Source of the DNA: Phoronis australis
Lineage: Eukaryota > Phoronida > Phoronidae
Direction: 5' to 3'
Length of the DNA: 64,000 nt
NCBI GenBank assembly: GCA_002633005.1
Contig: NMRA01000001.1
Coordinates: 2,470,239 to 2,534,238 of the forward strand
Made by a program: the position numbers and the translations under genes. The notes under the pieces were generated by a model. It was not told where the DNA came from, made no database searches, and saw only the letters and a list, made by a program, of their open reading frames with translations. Positions 62,001 through 64,000 of the stretch are shown piece after piece (position 1 is the first letter of the stretch; each line of letters begins with the position of its first letter).

Positions 62001-63714
62001 GGCCGTGACTATTTTGTCTCATTCAGAACATCCAAACTGTTTTACCGTATTAAAGCAATAAGAAATAAAATTTCTGCTGATCGCACTTTTGAATTCCTCA
62101 TCAGACGCTCATTGGTTTAGTGATTGAATCACGTAAATCCATTTGGGAGAACCAAAGTTGCACAAGTAGTTCTGCTGGTTTCGATGTCACTTGCAGAAGC
62201 CTTTAGAGGCGTGTGTGTTAGTATAGTCTGACATTGCGCTTTTGAAGTTGTTGGTTGTATGGTATTGCATGGATATGTTGTTTTGCAAAAGACACCTTAA
62301 CTGTCAAACCACAGATAGCAAAGCTGTGCAGTTTATTCAAGCAGAGAAAATGTACTACGAGACTGCCTTAGTCGACACTGCAGAGTTACAGTCTAAAATT
62401 GGTAAGGCAAGCTGCTAGGTATGCAGTAAAGAAAAATCTCTAATTTTGGACGAAAGTAATTGCCAAAATTTCCCCTTTTTTCTATTTTCAAGGGTTTCTT
62501 ATATTTAATTGTTGTGAATGCCGACACTTGTTCAAAATATTGTCTTGCAGAACTTGAAAACTGTTAATTATGGGTACTAGGTGTCTTTTATAAAAATGAA
62601 TAAGTAACATTTAAGGTGTCCTAATTTGGTGAGATTTTACTGTGTACTCAATCTGTCATTGTTGGTCAAACAATGATGGAGATGAATGAAAATGAACTAT
62701 GCTGCTGAAACTGATGAGCCAACTTCAGTAGAAAAAGTAAGTGAAGCTTGGTGAAATTTCTAAAAGAATTGAGAAAATAAGCATGATACATACTATTTCT
62801 TTAAGGATTTGATGTACTTCTGGACTTCTTTGTCTTGTGGTGTCGGTTTTAAGGAAAGCACTTGTCAAAAATGAGTCATTAAATGACTGATTTACGCAGT
62901 GCATGTTTCATAGTTTTAGAAACTGGACTTCAAGCAGTTAAAAACCTGCGTTCCGTTCATGAAGAAAACTTTGGACCATTTATTGGTCTCTACCTGTTCA
63001 TTACTCCTATCAGAAGTGTGTCGTAAGTTTCAGTGAAATGCACTATTAACATTTCAACTTTCATCTAAAACAGTCCGCCACAGTACGGTTATGGTTGTTT
63101 GTTGAATTTCGTGGAAAGTGGCTGCTAAAATAGAAGGTACACTTACTTTATTGAATTTTTTAGTTGTGACAAAGTTGTAAGTTCGTCTTAAAAAACTTTG
63201 TAGCGTTTCTTTGTTTGTATCTTCCATTAGAAAACTTCCTCTGTTGGTCTTGAAAACAAGCTTTTAGTGATTGTTGATTGGTTATTTAGACCTTGAAACA
63301 GTTTCCCCACCACAGTTTTTTCATTTAGTAGTTGCACAGTTGTCAAACCTGAAAGACTGTCATGTCAAATCAAATTTGTTCTGTCATAAGACATGATTAT
63401 ACTTTAGCTGAATATACCATCAGACTTTTAAAATGGCCATGCTTCAGGTGAATATTCTAATCGTAGTCAAAACATTAAGTGATTTTTGCATAATCAGCTG
63501 AATGTGTTGTAGTGGCAAGCACGTTATCTGAGCATGCTTCAGCTCAATATAACATCATATTACTTAAAAACATAAATGTCCATACTTCAGCTGAAAGTAA
63601 AGCGAATGAAGACGTTAAGACAACAGGGAAAGATGGTGGTGACTCGGAATCAGCAGAAGCCCTGAAAGCAATTGAGTATGAGAACCTTGCTCGCCTCTGC
63701 CTGGACAAACAGCA
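59085..63714 (+). CDS. CNST-like: Consortin-like protein, 5' exons (3' part outside window)
   Basis: Exons: 59085-59140, 60182-60234, 61018-61190, 61614-61644, 62315-62401 and about 63591-63714. All are GT-AG and phases join. The start ATGTCAAGTG lies directly after an acceptor. The acidic N-terminus (MSSESEAASPGDVDTVDD, then ISQSDDIDEDLNQF) is followed by FEKGKAYQQKGNRELALKCF, which looks like one TPR-type helical pair. Next comes LPQCLRAIADTYYAMEDYSK running into AVQFIQAEKMYYETAL, which matches the consortin N-terminal block (LPLCLHQIAESYFQEEDYEK then AMKFIQLERLYHE). IEYENLARLCLDKQ matches its FERLTKICATHQ segment. In vertebrates consortin is a trans-Golgi receptor that directs connexins to the cell surface; its C-terminal membrane segment would lie beyond the window. 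The 63591 acceptor is one of three phase-compatible choices (others 63513 and about 63543). Confidence 0.7.
60760..60870 (-). repeat. CACTAGG-type repeat unit, reverse orientation
   Basis: CTGCAGAGTCTCCTAGTGGC and GTTCATGAAATTTTGCAGA are reverse complements of the CACTAGG and CCAAATTTCATGA landmarks of the arrays at 45 and 55 kb. It lies in an intron of the consortin-like gene. Another reversed trace is near 50640-50920 (TGGCCACCAGATGTCACCA). Confidence 0.55.
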
Positions 63715-64000
63715 GTGAGTACAACTTGGTTTACTATTGAACGAACCAAATTTAATTTAAAGTGGAAATTGTATGTTAATTACTTATCTTTGTGATTGCA
63801 TGGCCAAATTATTTAGAAACGCAGCATAAAACGACAATGTGAATATGAAGTAGTTTGAAAACTGCTAAAATTTAAGAGCGAGATTTGTGGCGATAATAAT
63901 CTGCTGCAAATTACTGAACTGTGTCCAGTAAGTATCTTGATGTGGTGCTGGGTTATAACGACGCATGATGTGAGTCTGTGAGGTATGTCATTAGTGCAAA
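63715..64000 (+). other. Intron of the consortin-like gene running off the window
   Basis: The donor GTGAGT at 63715 opens it. No further exon was recognised before the edge. Confidence 0.5.

Noticed and set aside
62920-63022. Candidate extra consortin-like exon with good acceptor (TTTTAG) and donor (GTAAGT)
   Set aside because: It enters in phase but leaves in phase 2, while every acceptor of the next conserved exon needs phase 1. The peptide also has no convincing match.

Overview
The window is nuclear DNA of a multicellular animal. Genes are split by many GT-AG introns, are transcribed singly on both strands, and match animal families. AT-rich introns and spacers are full of short inverted-repeat elements, tandem arrays and decayed transposons. 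The gene set (MCCC2, ANKEF1, an NNMT/PNMT-class methyltransferase, PLD3/PLD4 and a consortin-like gene) fits an aquatic invertebrate, either an invertebrate deuterostome or a lophotrochozoan. The sequence alone does not settle the phylum.

Layout: (1) 1-7520, + strand: the last nine exons of MCCC2, beta subunit of mitochondrial 3-methylcrotonyl-CoA carboxylase; earlier exons lie left of the window. (2) 10334-17647, - strand: a complete ANKEF1 gene (seven coding exons, about 778 aa), tail-to-tail with MCCC2, with a possible alternative last exon. (3) 17.7-22.5 kb: spacer with repeats. (4) 22561-24081, - strand: a compact, complete three-exon methyltransferase gene of about 249 aa, with a strong DNA hairpin just upstream. 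(5) 28121-47866, - strand: a complete PLD3/PLD4-like gene of ten coding exons and about 492 aa. Its tiny first coding exon lies 5.7 kb upstream of the second. The large introns hold MITE-like repeats, a 1.45-kb inverted-repeat element with a HIRAN-like reading frame, and a 450-bp tandem duplication. (6) 47.9-59.1 kb: a repeat-rich spacer with a second copy of the HIRAN-like element in the opposite orientation, a ~140-bp satellite-like array, and a ~0.95-kb imperfect palindrome. (7) 59085-63714, + strand: the 5' part of a consortin-like gene that runs off the right edge.

The genes do not form a pathway: they cover leucine breakdown, an axoneme-associated scaffold, small-molecule methylation, a lysosomal nuclease and a trans-Golgi sorting factor. 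All exon models were built by hand from splice sites, codon phase and recalled homologues. No alignment or transcript evidence was available. The least expected signals are in the repeats: the HIRAN-like elements, the large palindrome with outward-facing splice donors, the decoy 3' splice sites in MCCC2, and the dispersed CACTAGG array.
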